A stretch of 64,000 nt of DNA from Pseudodesulfovibrio sp. (GTDB lineage: Bacteria; Desulfobacterota; Desulfovibrionia; Desulfovibrionales; Desulfovibrionaceae), in NCBI GenBank assembly GCA_016744135.1, contig JADGEX010000001.1, positions 124,001 to 188,000 of the forward strand. The letters run 5' to 3'. The notes under the pieces are model-generated. The model made no database searches. It saw nothing but the letters and a program-made list of their open reading frames with translations, and had not been told where the DNA came from. Shown here piece by piece: positions 1 to 8,110 of this stretch. The translations under genes were made by a program, and so were the position numbers. Within the stretch, counting starts at the first letter, position 1. Each line of letters starts with the position of its first letter.

Positions 1-2
1 CA

Positions 3-317
3 GATCTGCTTTTGACGGCAGATTGTGTCCCTGTAGCCATGCCATCTTATCATAGTGAATATGTCGCCGGACGTGTTGTGGTTTTGGGTTGCCCCAAGTT
101 TGACAATCAAATGGAATATGTAGAAAAGCTGGCCGATATTTTGACCGAGAATGATTTGAAATCCATCACAGTTTTGGAAATGGAAGTGCCATGTTGTTCC
201 TCCATGTCAGTGATTTTGCGTGAAGCCGTGAAGCGCGCCGGAAAAAAGGTCGATACTGTTCGACTGACAGTCGGTAGAAATGGTAACGTTCTGGAAACTG
301 TTCCTTTGGAATTTTAG
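3..317 (+). CDS. C-terminal part of a 4Fe-4S ferredoxin-like protein (cut by window edge)
   Basis: The reading frame is open from the window edge, so only the last 104 codons are seen. The visible part contains an ADCVPVA stretch, then GRVVVLGCPKFD and a MEVPCCSS stretch near the middle. From memory this resembles the C-terminal half of Desulfovibrio 4Fe-4S binding proteins that pair a ferredoxin domain with a Cys-containing second domain. The ferredoxin Cys motifs themselves would lie upstream of the window. The stop is 15 bases before the cupin gene, so the two are probably co-transcribed with the sulfite-reductase-like genes that follow. An electron-transfer or cluster-carrying role is inferred, not shown. 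Confidence 0.6.
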   Translation, partial: DLLLTADCVPVAMPSYHSEYVAGRVVVLGCPKFDNQMEYVEKLADILTENDLKSITVLEMEVPCCSSMSVILREAVKRAGKKVDTVRLTVGRNGNVLETVPLEF

Positions 318-332
318 CAAGGAGTTTATCCC

Positions 333-650
333 ATGAAGAAGACTGAATTATTCAATGAGCATGGTTTCAAGGACTTGACGTTTTCCAACTTCTTGGTGCA
401 CGAATCAGAGTTCATGAAGGTGATCAATTTCAACTTTCGGGCCGGGCAGCAACTTCCTGTGCATTCCCATGAACTGGAAGGAGAATTGACCCTGACCATT
501 CTTGAAGGTGAAGGTGAATTCCTGGCTGCGGATGGTGCGACCATGCCAGCTCGTACCGGTGATATATTGGTGTCGGAAATTGCAGAACCTCACGGCGTGA
601 GGGCCACGACTGATATGCGTGTCCTCGTAACCATAGCTCCCCCTATTTAA
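333..650 (+). CDS. small cupin-domain protein
   Basis: This 105-residue protein is a single cupin barrel. The metal-binding pattern is visible as PVHSHELEGE in the first cupin motif (two His, then Glu) and EPHGVRA in the second. It has no signal peptide, so it is cytoplasmic. An AAGGAG sits just before the ATG. It lies between the ferredoxin-like gene and the sulfite-reductase-like gene with one base before the next ATG, which points to one operon and translational coupling. The substrate is not deducible; cupins of this size are often metal-dependent sensors or small-molecule enzymes. Confidence 0.75.
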   Translation: MKKTELFNEHGFKDLTFSNFLVHESEFMKVINFNFRAGQQLPVHSHELEGELTLTILEGEGEFLAADGATMPARTGDILVSEIAEPHGVRATTDMRVLVTIAPPI

Positions 651-651
651 G

Positions 652-1317
652 ATGGAAATTAAAGAATATATAAAAGAACTCCCAATGCGAGCCGTCAAGC
701 CCCGAGGTGACGGCTCGTTTACTGTGGTGCCTCAGATGAGCCAGGGGCAGGTAGCAGCCAGGCAACTCGCCGCCATTCAGAGCGTTGTGGAAGAATACGG
801 TTTGCCCGGAATTCGTGTCACGGCAGGGCAGCGTGTCATGATCGATGGTGTATCCGCTGATATTCTTCGGGAAGTGGTGGAAAAAGTAGGGCCTGTCGGA
901 GATGTTTTTAGACATAAGGTCCAATCCTGCTTGGGAACGACCGGCTGTAGGCTTGCCATGCAGGATTCCATGGGATTGGCAGCAAGGATGGAGGAATTTT
1001 TGAAGGATTACTCTTTGCCTACCAAACTCAAGTCCAGTGTTTCCGGCTGTTCAATGTGCTGCGCGGAGTCCTTGATTCGCGATATCGGATTGATCGGGCG
1101 CAAGACTGGCTGGACTGTTTCTTTTGGTGGAAATGGAGGGAAACGTGTTCGTCAAGGAGATGTCCTTGCGCAGGATGTCACCGAAATTGAAGCCTTTGAA
1201 ATAATCGGAAAGGCGCTTGATTTTTATGCGGAAAACGCCAAGGTTAAAGAACGCACTGCGCGATTTGCAGAGCGTGTTGGTGTGGACGCTATCAAGAAAG
1301 CAATCTTTGGCGAATAA
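652..1317 (+). CDS. nitrite/sulfite reductase-like siroheme protein, paralogue 1
   Basis: This 221-residue protein has the ferredoxin-like half-domain followed by the siroheme/4Fe-4S half of the nitrite and sulfite reductase family. The four cluster Cys are visible as QSCLGTTGC (about residue 93-100) and SGCSMCCAES (about 136-145). It is much shorter than assimilatory sulfite reductase (about 550 residues) and resembles the small single-module proteins common in sulfate reducers. It starts one base after the cupin stop and has no clear own ribosome site, so it is probably coupled. The next gene is a close relative broken by the island. The redox substrate is unknown; a role in sulfite or nitrite chemistry, or in siroheme or d1-heme handling, is inference from the family. 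Confidence 0.75.
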   Translation: MEIKEYIKELPMRAVKPRGDGSFTVVPQMSQGQVAARQLAAIQSVVEEYGLPGIRVTAGQRVMIDGVSADILREVVEKVGPVGDVFRHKVQSCLGTTGCRLAMQDSMGLAARMEEFLKDYSLPTKLKSSVSGCSMCCAESLIRDIGLIGRKTGWTVSFGGNGGKRVRQGDVLAQDVTEIEAFEIIGKALDFYAENAKVKERTARFAERVGVDAIKKAIFGE

Positions 1318-1344
1318 CTATTCTTATATTTGGAGTTTGTAATC

Positions 1345-1755
1345 ATGGCTCAGAAAGAGACACCCAAGGGCGCGATACTTCAGCGTGACAAGAAAACTTA
1401 TGCCATCGTTCCCAGAACGCCTGTAGGGTTGGTCACGCCGGATGTCCTTGAAGCCCTCGCCCGGGTCGGTCGGAAATTTGAAATTCCGATTATGAAAATT
1501 ACATCGGGTCAGCGGATTGCTCTTGTCGGTCTCGAAGAAGAGCAAGTGGATGCCGTTTGGGAAGACCTCAAGATGGACATCGGTCCAGCAGTGGGGTTGT
1601 GCGTGCATTATGTGCAGGCGTGCCCCGGCACTGAAGTTTGCAAGCTCGGTATTCGTGATTCATTGGGACTTGGCTTGGAACTCGAAGAGATGTTTGTGGG
1701 TAAGGAATTGCCTGCAAAACTTAAAGTTGGCGTGTCCGGCTGTCCCATGTGTTGC
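1345..1755 (+). pseudogene. 5' part of nitrite/sulfite reductase-like gene, paralogue 2, disrupted by island
   Basis: Translation from the ATG at 1345 (GGAG at 1332-1335) matches the intact paralogue at 10601-11254 through KGAILQRDK, TPVG, ITSGQR, CVHYVQACPGT and VSGCPMCC. After the Cys-Cys codons at 1750-1755 the frame runs into island sequence and stops at 1782. The missing end lies 30 kb away at 32212-32466. Joining base 1749 to base 32212 restores CCC-ATG-TGC-TGT-GCT-GAA and a gene of about 219 codons, the same size as the paralogues. The gene as it stands lacks half of the siroheme domain and should be inactive. Confidence 0.92.
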
Positions 1756-1815
1756 TGCTTTACACCGCACTTTACTATGTAAACTTAGACGACTTTTATC
1801 TTTTTTTAATAGAAG

Positions 1816-1845
1816 GATAGGGATTGACACCCTATCTTTTTTTTT
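1816..1845 (+). terminator. rho-independent terminator at left island end
   Basis: GATAGGG and CCCTATC form a perfect 7-bp stem with a 7-base loop, followed by nine T. It lies between the broken host gene and the recombinase operon and should stop read-through from the host operon into the island. Confidence 0.88.
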
Positions 1846-1848
1846 GAG

Positions 1849-1877
1849 TTGTGATTTCATGTAAACTGTAATAAAAT
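1849..1877 (+). promoter_or_regulatory. candidate sigma70 promoter of the recombinase operon
   Basis: TTGTGA (1849-1854) and TAAAAT (1872-1877) are 17 bases apart, directly behind the terminator and about 25 bases before the first recombinase start. One TGTAAAC repeat lies in the spacer, so a bound recombinase could repress this promoter. The promoter is a pattern match only. Confidence 0.5.
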
Positions 1878-1901
1878 ATTTTGTAAACAAATGGTGTGAT
1901 C

Positions 1902-3182
1902 ATGTCGTATACTGTTGTCGAAAATATTGGTTTAGACGGAGAGCGTCTTCCTGTTCTTCTGGCTCCAGATGGGGGGGTTCCATTTTTGCCCGCGTACTAT
2001 GTGGCAAGTATTTGTCGTCCTAGAGATTCTTCTTCGACAATAACTATAAAGCTTAATAATATTAAGTTCTTGTATGAGTGGACAAAGATATGTGGCTTTG
2101 ACCTTGAAAGGCGTTTTGAAAGTTCTGAAATGTTGTCGTCTAGAGAGATCGATAGTTTAGTTTATGTCTGTCGACTGCGTATGAAGAGTTTGAAAGCGGA
2201 ATATACTTATGCTTCAAATACAGTTTCTCCCAAAGACGTCGGCATAGTGCGAATAGGTGAGCAGCCTCCGAAGCTGGGTGACTCGAGTGAAATTTTTGTA
2301 AACCATTCAACTCAAGCAAGGCGTTTGGATAGTATTGCTAAGTATCTACAATGGATGAGTTTTGAGCTGATGAAAAATTTGGATCGAGCAAATCCTGAGT
2401 ATGAAAATAGAGTTGAAGCTACAAATAGAGTCATAGGTTGGATAAGGCACAGAATTCCGAGGCATATGGCAAGAAGTCAAAGTCGGTTATCTCCTCCACG
2501 TGGTTTTGAGAAGGAAGTACAGGACATAATTCTCGATCTTGTTGAGTCTGCCAATGTTAATAACCCTTGGAAAAACAAGTTTGTAAGGATCAGGAATCAG
2601 CTCTATATCACTATGTGTGTGATGCTTGGTCTGAGAATGGGTGAATCTCTAAGTTTGAAATTAGAAGATGTCTATCTGATGGGTGATCGCCCTAGAATTG
2701 ATATTGTCAGAAGGCCAGATGATCCTGATGAAAGTCGTATCCCAGCTCCGAAAGTAAAAACTTTGGAGCGTTCACTAGCTCTTGGCTCTTCTTGGGTGAA
2801 ACTGTTACCACTGTATTTGAAATATCGAAGGCGTCTTCGAGGAGCCAAGAAGCATCCTTATCTGTTTGTTTCAAGAACAGGCACCCCTCTGGCCTATAGC
2901 TCTGCTTGCAAGATTTTTACGACCTTGAGGGATAAGCACAGTCAATTGCCAAATGATTTGACACAGCATGTGATTAGGCATGCGTGGAACGAGCGGTTTT
3001 CTGAATATGCTGATGCTTCTGGGGTGTCAGCAGATGATGTTCGTGAAATACGAAGAGAAGCAATGGGGTGGAGCGTTAGTTCTGTTATGCCTGAAAAGTA
3101 TAATCAAAGATTCATCCAAAGAAAAACAGATGAAATATCAGTTCTGATGCAGGAACAAATGTTAGAGGATTGGCCTACATGA
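1902..3182 (+). CDS. tyrosine recombinase 1 of the island (TnpA/GmtY-like position)
   Basis: A site-specific tyrosine recombinase of about 426 residues. Catalytic positions can be read: Arg I in LGLRMGES (about residue 245), HxxR as HVIRH (about 356-359) and the nucleophile in EKYNQRF (Tyr about 400). The set therefore looks complete. The N-terminal half should be the core-binding SAM-like domain. The ATG at 1902 is preferred; a GTG six bases earlier is possible, and neither has a strong ribosome site. It is the first gene of a seven-gene operon and its TGA overlaps the ATG of the next recombinase (ATGA). The gene looks more A/T-rich than the helicase gene of the same operon. It probably acts with the next protein, as TnpA and TnpB of Tn554 do. 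Confidence 0.85.
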   Translation: MSYTVVENIGLDGERLPVLLAPDGGVPFLPAYYVASICRPRDSSSTITIKLNNIKFLYEWTKICGFDLERRFESSEMLSSREIDSLVYVCRLRMKSLKAEYTYASNTVSPKDVGIVRIGEQPPKLGDSSEIFVNHSTQARRLDSIAKYLQWMSFELMKNLDRANPEYENRVEATNRVIGWIRHRIPRHMARSQSRLSPPRGFEKEVQDIILDLVESANVNNPWKNKFVRIRNQLYITMCVMLGLRMGESLSLKLEDVYLMGDRPRIDIVRRPDDPDESRIPAPKVKTLERSLALGSSWVKLLPLYLKYRRRLRGAKKHPYLFVSRTGTPLAYSSACKIFTTLRDKHSQLPNDLTQHVIRHAWNERFSEYADASGVSADDVREIRREAMGWSVSSVMPEKYNQRFIQRKTDEISVLMQEQMLEDWPT

Positions 3183-4783
3183 GCAGTGTTGCTCCAAATA
3201 TAGAGTACACCCTTCCAAATGAAACCATCAGTCTTCAGGGGATTGTGTTTGATCCCAGCCCCAACCATTGGGAGCTTTCAGATGGATCTTACCGGCGGCA
3301 TTTTTATTTTGATGATATTCAGAGTAAGGCTACAGCTAATTTCTTTCGGAATATAAAAAGGGTTACGATTCATTTTGTGGAAGTGAATAGTCTCTCGACA
3401 GCTTTTATGTATCATAAGGCTGTTGAGAGTTTTTTTCGTGATTGTGTAGATGCAGATAGCTCAATAAATCAATTCTCATTCTCAAGACTTGTCAACTTTT
3501 TTGACAAATCACGTAAGTCACATTGTCGATCACTGAAGGCCTATGTTGAAAAGTTCTATGAATTGAAACTAGATGGTGTTGAAGATGATGTCTATTTTTT
3601 TGTTAAGAGTAAAAAATTTACAGAGGTTGGTTATCAGGCTGTCATGACCTGTGACCCTGAAAAAGGGCCATACACAGTGCAAGAATATCAAAGCCTCTTT
3701 AAAGACGTATTTGAATTGTACGCTGCTGGAAAAGTGGATGATTCATTCTGTCTGATGTTTTTGCTGATGCACTTGCTTGGGTGCAGACCTAGGCAGATTT
3801 CGTGGTTAAAAGTATGTGACTTTAAACAAGTTATTGTTGATGGAGTTGTCTCGAAATATATCCTTTCTGTCCCAAGAGATAAGCAAGGCCATGTTGAACC
3901 TCGTGTGGAATTTCGGGATAGAACAGTCACTTCAGACTTAGCTTTCTTGATTCAAAGAAGAATTGAGACCGTAAAAAATGAATATTCTTCGCTATATTAT
4001 GATGAAAATTATGATTTAAGCCAGTTACCTTTGGTCTACTCCAAGTGGGACAAAAATGAAAATGGTCCTTTGAAATATCATCCCTTGGTGACAGCTCTTA
4101 ATTCTCGTTTTAGATGTCACGCCTCAAGAAAAGTTCATATTCCATCTAGGACAGGAAAACAGCTTAGCATTTCATCTCGTAGAGCACGGTACTATTTAGG
4201 TACTTCGTTGGCTTTGCAGGGGTATGGGCCTAATATTATAGCTCAAATGTTGGACCATTCAAATACAGTCACATGCCGAGCGTATGTTCGTTTGGGGCAA
4301 GAAATGGCCGATATCATTGAGAAAGGGGTAGCCCAATACTACGCCCCCCTGATAGACTCATTTAAAGGCAAAGTTTTTGATAAGCCTAATCTGGTGGGCA
4401 CAAGGCAAACATACACCCCCGTTAGAACCTCAGACCTCTCCAAAGAAACAGGGGTGTGCGTGAAACCTACTGGATGCGGAGTTTATTTAGCAGACTCTTT
4501 AGAGCCAGAAACTTATCTCTCCCGTATTCCTTTTAGTTGCTACACCTGTCTTTCCTTCAATGCCTGGAATGACATCGAAACTCATGAAGAGCATTTGAAG
4601 ATTCTGAAGCGAGAGCGCGATCTTCATTTGAGAGCCTTCGAAGAAAGAGGGCAGGCCATTCAACCCAGTTTAGCCATGTCTTTTGATTTGACCATTCATG
4701 CAATCGAGAGGGTTATTATAAAAATACAACAGGGTGAAGTTGTAGAACTCGACCTTGAAGACGACATGGTTGACTCTTTCTGA
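3179..4783 (+). CDS. tyrosine recombinase 2 of the island, with Cys-rich C-terminus
   Basis: About 534 residues, starting at the ATG that overlaps the previous stop. Arg I is in GCRPRQIS (about 203). The HxxR box reads RRAR (about 334-337), with Arg in place of His. LDHSNT (His about 360) and RAYV (Tyr about 369) follow with the normal 23- and 9-residue spacing of XerC/D-type enzymes. After the catalytic domain comes a tail with CVKPTGC and then SCYTC, a spacing that could bind zinc. TnpB-type partners of Tn554-like elements are similar in being long and having extra C-terminal sequence. The tail may contact DNA or the partner recombinase; this is inference. Confidence 0.8.
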   Translation: MSSVAPNIEYTLPNETISLQGIVFDPSPNHWELSDGSYRRHFYFDDIQSKATANFFRNIKRVTIHFVEVNSLSTAFMYHKAVESFFRDCVDADSSINQFSFSRLVNFFDKSRKSHCRSLKAYVEKFYELKLDGVEDDVYFFVKSKKFTEVGYQAVMTCDPEKGPYTVQEYQSLFKDVFELYAAGKVDDSFCLMFLLMHLLGCRPRQISWLKVCDFKQVIVDGVVSKYILSVPRDKQGHVEPRVEFRDRTVTSDLAFLIQRRIETVKNEYSSLYYDENYDLSQLPLVYSKWDKNENGPLKYHPLVTALNSRFRCHASRKVHIPSRTGKQLSISSRRARYYLGTSLALQGYGPNIIAQMLDHSNTVTCRAYVRLGQEMADIIEKGVAQYYAPLIDSFKGKVFDKPNLVGTRQTYTPVRTSDLSKETGVCVKPTGCGVYLADSLEPETYLSRIPFSCYTCLSFNAWNDIETHEEHLKILKRERDLHLRAFEERGQAIQPSLAMSFDLTIHAIERVIIKIQQGEVVELDLEDDMVDSF

Positions 4784-4791
4784 GGACTCGT

Positions 4792-5253
4792 ATGCCCAAA
4801 AACATTACTCCTGAAATTCTCGCCAAACTTGAGCCGTATCTCGAGCAGCTTGATGCGTCTTGGGATGCCCAATCTGAAAGTCTGCGCCAGCCCACATTGC
4901 CAATCACACCTGATGGCAAGGTTAATGTGCGGGCCATTGCAAAGGCTATTGGTCTACGCCAGAGCCAGGAGCAACATTTCTATCGCAAACCAGAGCTAGC
5001 TACTCCCGTAAATGCACTGTGTTTGGTCCAAGGGGTCAAATCAATTGGCTCTCGTGTGCTCGCAGATCAAAGCGACAAAGCCGCCGCAGATCGCCTAGCA
5101 AGGACCACAACCGAAAAGAACAACCTTGCCCGCGTTCTCGCAGAAAAAGAGGCTGAGATCGAATCCTTACGCGAAGAGAATGCCATGCTTCTTTCAAGGT
5201 TGGCGCAAATCGAATCCACTGGGACTTCTCTCCGCACCGAATGGCCGGAGTAA
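4792..5253 (+). CDS. small HTH plus coiled-coil protein 1 (TnpC-like)
   Basis: A 153-residue protein with two parts. Residues about 40-70 (NVRAIAKAIGLRQSQ then FYRKPEL) look like a small helix-turn-helix. Residues about 95-145 are a heptad-rich helix (EKNNLARVLAEKEAEIESL then REENAMLLSRLAQIE). This layout recalls TnpC of Tn554-like transposons, an accessory factor that sets orientation or efficiency. Its stop overlaps the start of the helicase gene by 13 bases. It has no signal peptide or membrane segment. A DNA-bound adaptor for recombinases 1 and 2 is the best guess. Confidence 0.6.
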   Translation: MPKNITPEILAKLEPYLEQLDASWDAQSESLRQPTLPITPDGKVNVRAIAKAIGLRQSQEQHFYRKPELATPVNALCLVQGVKSIGSRVLADQSDKAAADRLARTTTEKNNLARVLAEKEAEIESLREENAMLLSRLAQIESTGTSLRTEWPE

Positions 5254-7373
5254 CAGTGCAGATTCAGGTTAAGCGCATAGTCAGCCAGAAGGCTTACGGT
5301 ACTATCTTCGCTGGGAAAATTCTCAATGATGAACGGGCCTGCGATCAAATCCAGGTCAAAGTCATTGCTGCGCGTATTGTGGGCGTTCCCTCATTGGGTG
5401 AAACATGGGAAGTATCCGGACCGATCAAGCACACGAAGTGGGGTGATCAGATGGAGGCTGAATACGCATACCGTCAGAAGCCCACAGGCAAGCTTCTGAT
5501 TAATTTCCTGTCCAATACTTGCCCGGGTGTGGGCCCGACCCGAGCAAATCGTTTGTGGGATATGTGGGGCAACAATCTGCCCAATGTTCTGTCCAGTGGA
5601 AGCGTGTCTGAAATAGCCCAAGTGATTGCGCCCAGCCGTCCTCTTCTCTCTATTCGGCTTGCTTCTCTAGTCTGCCGTGAATGGAAACGGCTGGAAGCAG
5701 AATCCGACTTAGCTGCATGGTTCCAATCTTATGGGATAGACTCTCCCCGGCTTTTGAAAATCTGTTCCACCACATTTGGAACAGATGTTGTGAATCGGCT
5801 CCGCAACAATCCTTGGTGTATGGCGTCAATGATGAGCTGGGAACAATGCGATGCGTTGGGTCTCAAGGTGCTTTTTGAAATTGGATCGGCTGCACCTCAG
5901 GCTTCAAACAAACGACTTCTTGGGGCCGTTGATTCTGCTGTCAGAGATATTCTAGCGTCCGGTTCTACCTCAGTTGGTCTCTTTGATCTGGAAGCACTGC
6001 TAATGGCTAAATTGGATGATTCTAAGCTAGTGTGCGATGCCGTACAGCTCGGGCTTGAATTCGGTGCAGTCCTCCACCGTGACGGCAAGTGGATGCCGCC
6101 TGGATCAGCCTTCATGGAACGATCTGTTATCGGAGCTTTGCGACAGCTTGAGGACGATGGCCAGATCAAAGTCGATGAGCAAAACGTCAGGAACATACTC
6201 ACAACGCTTAGTGCTGGTCACATCAGGCCCGACGAGGAACAGTTTCAGGCCATGCTTCAGATTTTGCGCTCGCCTCTTTCTTGTCTGGTAGGCGGCGCAG
6301 GAACTGGTAAGACCACGATCCTGCGTTACGTCGTACGGCTCTGGCACAGGCTTGGCGGCAACGCCCTCATGGCAACCCTTTCGGGTAAAGCTGCATTGAA
6401 ACTGAGTCAAAGCACGGGCCTGCAGGCAAAGACGTTAACCCGTACCTTGGCCGAACTCGAAGAAGAGAACGACCTGGCTGAGATCAACGAAAGGACATTA
6501 GTTGTTATTGATGAGGCCAGTATGGTTGATCTGGCTACTTTTCATGCGTTGATGAAGCATATGAAAAAAGAGTCCCGGTTGCTTCTGTCGGGTGATCCTG
6601 CACAGCTTCCCCCAATTGGCTTCGGCCTTGTTTTCCATGAGCTTGTGAAGGACGATTCTATCACGGTTAGGCTCAACAAGATTTATCGACAGGCCGCAGA
6701 CAGCGGCATCCCCTTGGTGGCAAAGGCTTTGCGCGATAGGCGTATGCCCACTTTTTCTCAGTATCAGGGAAAAGGTGAAGGTGTCTCCTTCATCCCGGCT
6801 TCACTGGAATCAATCCCGGCAATCATTGAACAGGTCGTGAACGACTTTGGCGGCTTCGAGGACTTGATGATCATTACCTCAACTAACCGTGGCCCGGCTG
6901 GTGTGGGGCAGCTCAATCGCCAGTTCCATGACAAGTATAAGCAGCAAAACAACTTGCCCGAACTCAAGGGCAGCTTGGGGCAATACTTCTGTCCAGGCGA
7001 GCCGGTGATTCACCTTAAGAACGACTACCAGCGTGGAGTCTACAACGGCAGTCTGGGGCATATTTTGGACGTCGATCGTGGCGAATATGACCTTACGGCA
7101 AACCTTGATGATAAAGTCGTCAGGTTCGACGCGAGGCAGATCATCGATCTCTCTTTGGCCTATGCGATTACTTGCCACAAGTGCCAAGGTTCTCAGGTGA
7201 AGCGAGTCATTGTCCCGATTTACCAGACTAGGTTGCTCGACCCCTCATGGTTGTATACGGCCATTACAAGGGCCGAAAAGCAAGTCGTGCTTACGGGTGA
7301 CAAAAAAGAGTTTGAACGGGCCTTAGAACGGAAATTCGCGGCTGATTGTCGCAATGTAGGGCTTAGGTGGTAG
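5241..7373 (+). CDS. RecD2-like superfamily 1B DNA helicase
   Basis: A 710-residue protein with RecD2/YrrC architecture: an N-terminal OB-like segment (residues 1-85), a helix-hairpin-helix (CPGVGPTRANRLW, about 94-106), Walker A GGAGTGKTT (about 350-358), Walker B VVIDEASMVD (about 421-430) and the C-terminal helicase motifs TCHKCQGSQ and YTAITRAEKQVVL. All motifs needed for ATPase and translocation are present. It overlaps the upstream coiled-coil gene and ends one base before the phosphoesterase ATG. RecD2 enzymes unwind DNA 5' to 3'. Inside a recombinase operon it may process the excised circle, replicate it, or resolve strand-exchange intermediates; no such role is proven. A degenerate second copy lies at 11357-11570. 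Confidence 0.85.
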   Translation: MAGVTVQIQVKRIVSQKAYGTIFAGKILNDERACDQIQVKVIAARIVGVPSLGETWEVSGPIKHTKWGDQMEAEYAYRQKPTGKLLINFLSNTCPGVGPTRANRLWDMWGNNLPNVLSSGSVSEIAQVIAPSRPLLSIRLASLVCREWKRLEAESDLAAWFQSYGIDSPRLLKICSTTFGTDVVNRLRNNPWCMASMMSWEQCDALGLKVLFEIGSAAPQASNKRLLGAVDSAVRDILASGSTSVGLFDLEALLMAKLDDSKLVCDAVQLGLEFGAVLHRDGKWMPPGSAFMERSVIGALRQLEDDGQIKVDEQNVRNILTTLSAGHIRPDEEQFQAMLQILRSPLSCLVGGAGTGKTTILRYVVRLWHRLGGNALMATLSGKAALKLSQSTGLQAKTLTRTLAELEEENDLAEINERTLVVIDEASMVDLATFHALMKHMKKESRLLLSGDPAQLPPIGFGLVFHELVKDDSITVRLNKIYRQAADSGIPLVAKALRDRRMPTFSQYQGKGEGVSFIPASLESIPAIIEQVVNDFGGFEDLMIITSTNRGPAGVGQLNRQFHDKYKQQNNLPELKGSLGQYFCPGEPVIHLKNDYQRGVYNGSLGHILDVDRGEYDLTANLDDKVVRFDARQIIDLSLAYAITCHKCQGSQVKRVIVPIYQTRLLDPSWLYTAITRAEKQVVLTGDKKEFERALERKFAADCRNVGLRW

Positions 7374-7374
7374 A

Positions 7375-8085
7375 ATGAAAAAAATCCTGATCTGCGGCGA
7401 TATCCACGGTGATTTTCAGGTCCTTAATTGGCTCTGTGAAACACAACAACCCAATCAAATAATACAGGTTGGGGATTTTGGCTATTGGCCTCGTTTGCCA
7501 GATCACGGCTGGCCGCCTGAGAACCCTTCTCTTCATAATGAAGGTGTTGTTATCCGCTGGATCGATGGCAACCATGAGGACCATTACTCTCTATCCAAGA
7601 TAGCGGCTACGGGAAATACCGAAGTCCTGCCTAACGTCTACTACCAGCCTCGTGGATCAGTTTTGGCGCTTCCCAATGGTCAGAATATTTTGTTCTTTGG
7701 TGGAGCTTCTTCAGGCGATCAGTGGAGAAGAATCGAAGGATTGGATTGGTTTCAAAATGAAATCCCTTCTGCTGCAGATATCGCTAAAATTCCTGATGAC
7801 ATCGAGATCGATATTGTAATCTCACATACTGCCCCTCAAAGTTTCAAGCTGCGTGAAGGCCCACCCCCCAAAGGGTATGCCTCTGCTCCTTGGCTTGCAA
7901 AGCACAGTGAGAAGACTCGCCAGATTTTGGACACAATCCTTCATCGCTATAAACCGAAGCATTGGTACTTTGGGCACTTCCACATGCACCAGATTGGGCA
8001 ATATGAAGAAACAGGAACTAAATGGACCGCACTGGCCATGCCAATGGAAGACGGCGAACAATGGTGGGCAGAACTGGGGGACTAA
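7375..8085 (+). CDS. calcineurin-like metallophosphoesterase
   Basis: A 236-residue protein with the full dimetal phosphoesterase set: GDIHGD at the N-terminus, GDFGYW, GNHED, SHTAP and GHFHMH near the C-terminus. It is cytoplasmic and single-domain. The family ranges from nucleotide phosphatases to nucleases of the SbcD/Mre11 kind; this short form lacks the capping domain of SbcD. It sits between a helicase and a recombinase with spacings of 1 and 25 bases, so it is part of the same transcript. Coupling of a phosphoesterase to a RecD-like helicase suggests nucleic-acid processing, but the substrate cannot be read from sequence. Confidence 0.8.
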   Translation: MKKILICGDIHGDFQVLNWLCETQQPNQIIQVGDFGYWPRLPDHGWPPENPSLHNEGVVIRWIDGNHEDHYSLSKIAATGNTEVLPNVYYQPRGSVLALPNGQNILFFGGASSGDQWRRIEGLDWFQNEIPSAADIAKIPDDIEIDIVISHTAPQSFKLREGPPPKGYASAPWLAKHSEKTRQILDTILHRYKPKHWYFGHFHMHQIGQYEETGTKWTALAMPMEDGEQWWAELGD

Positions 8086-8110
8086 TTGGAGCAATAGAAC
8101 GAGGAAAACT

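Larger units (their letters stand above)
1756..1890. repeat. left island end with candidate recombinase-binding repeats
   Basis: Just inside the left junction is TTTAC-TAT-GTAAA (1771-1783), a perfect short inverted repeat. Further copies of the half-site are ATGTAAACTG (1859-1868) and TTGTAAACAA (1881-1890). The right island end has the inverse form, TTTACATA (32174-32181). Sites of this kind are expected for arm or core binding by tyrosine recombinases. The spacing to the two junctions is not equal, so the exact role is open. Confidence 0.45.

Noticed and set aside
7853-8110. Longer N-terminus for recombinase 3 overlapping the phosphoesterase gene
   Set aside because: The extension is out-of-frame shadow of the phosphoesterase, and the ATG at 8111 has a ribosome site and a sensible start.
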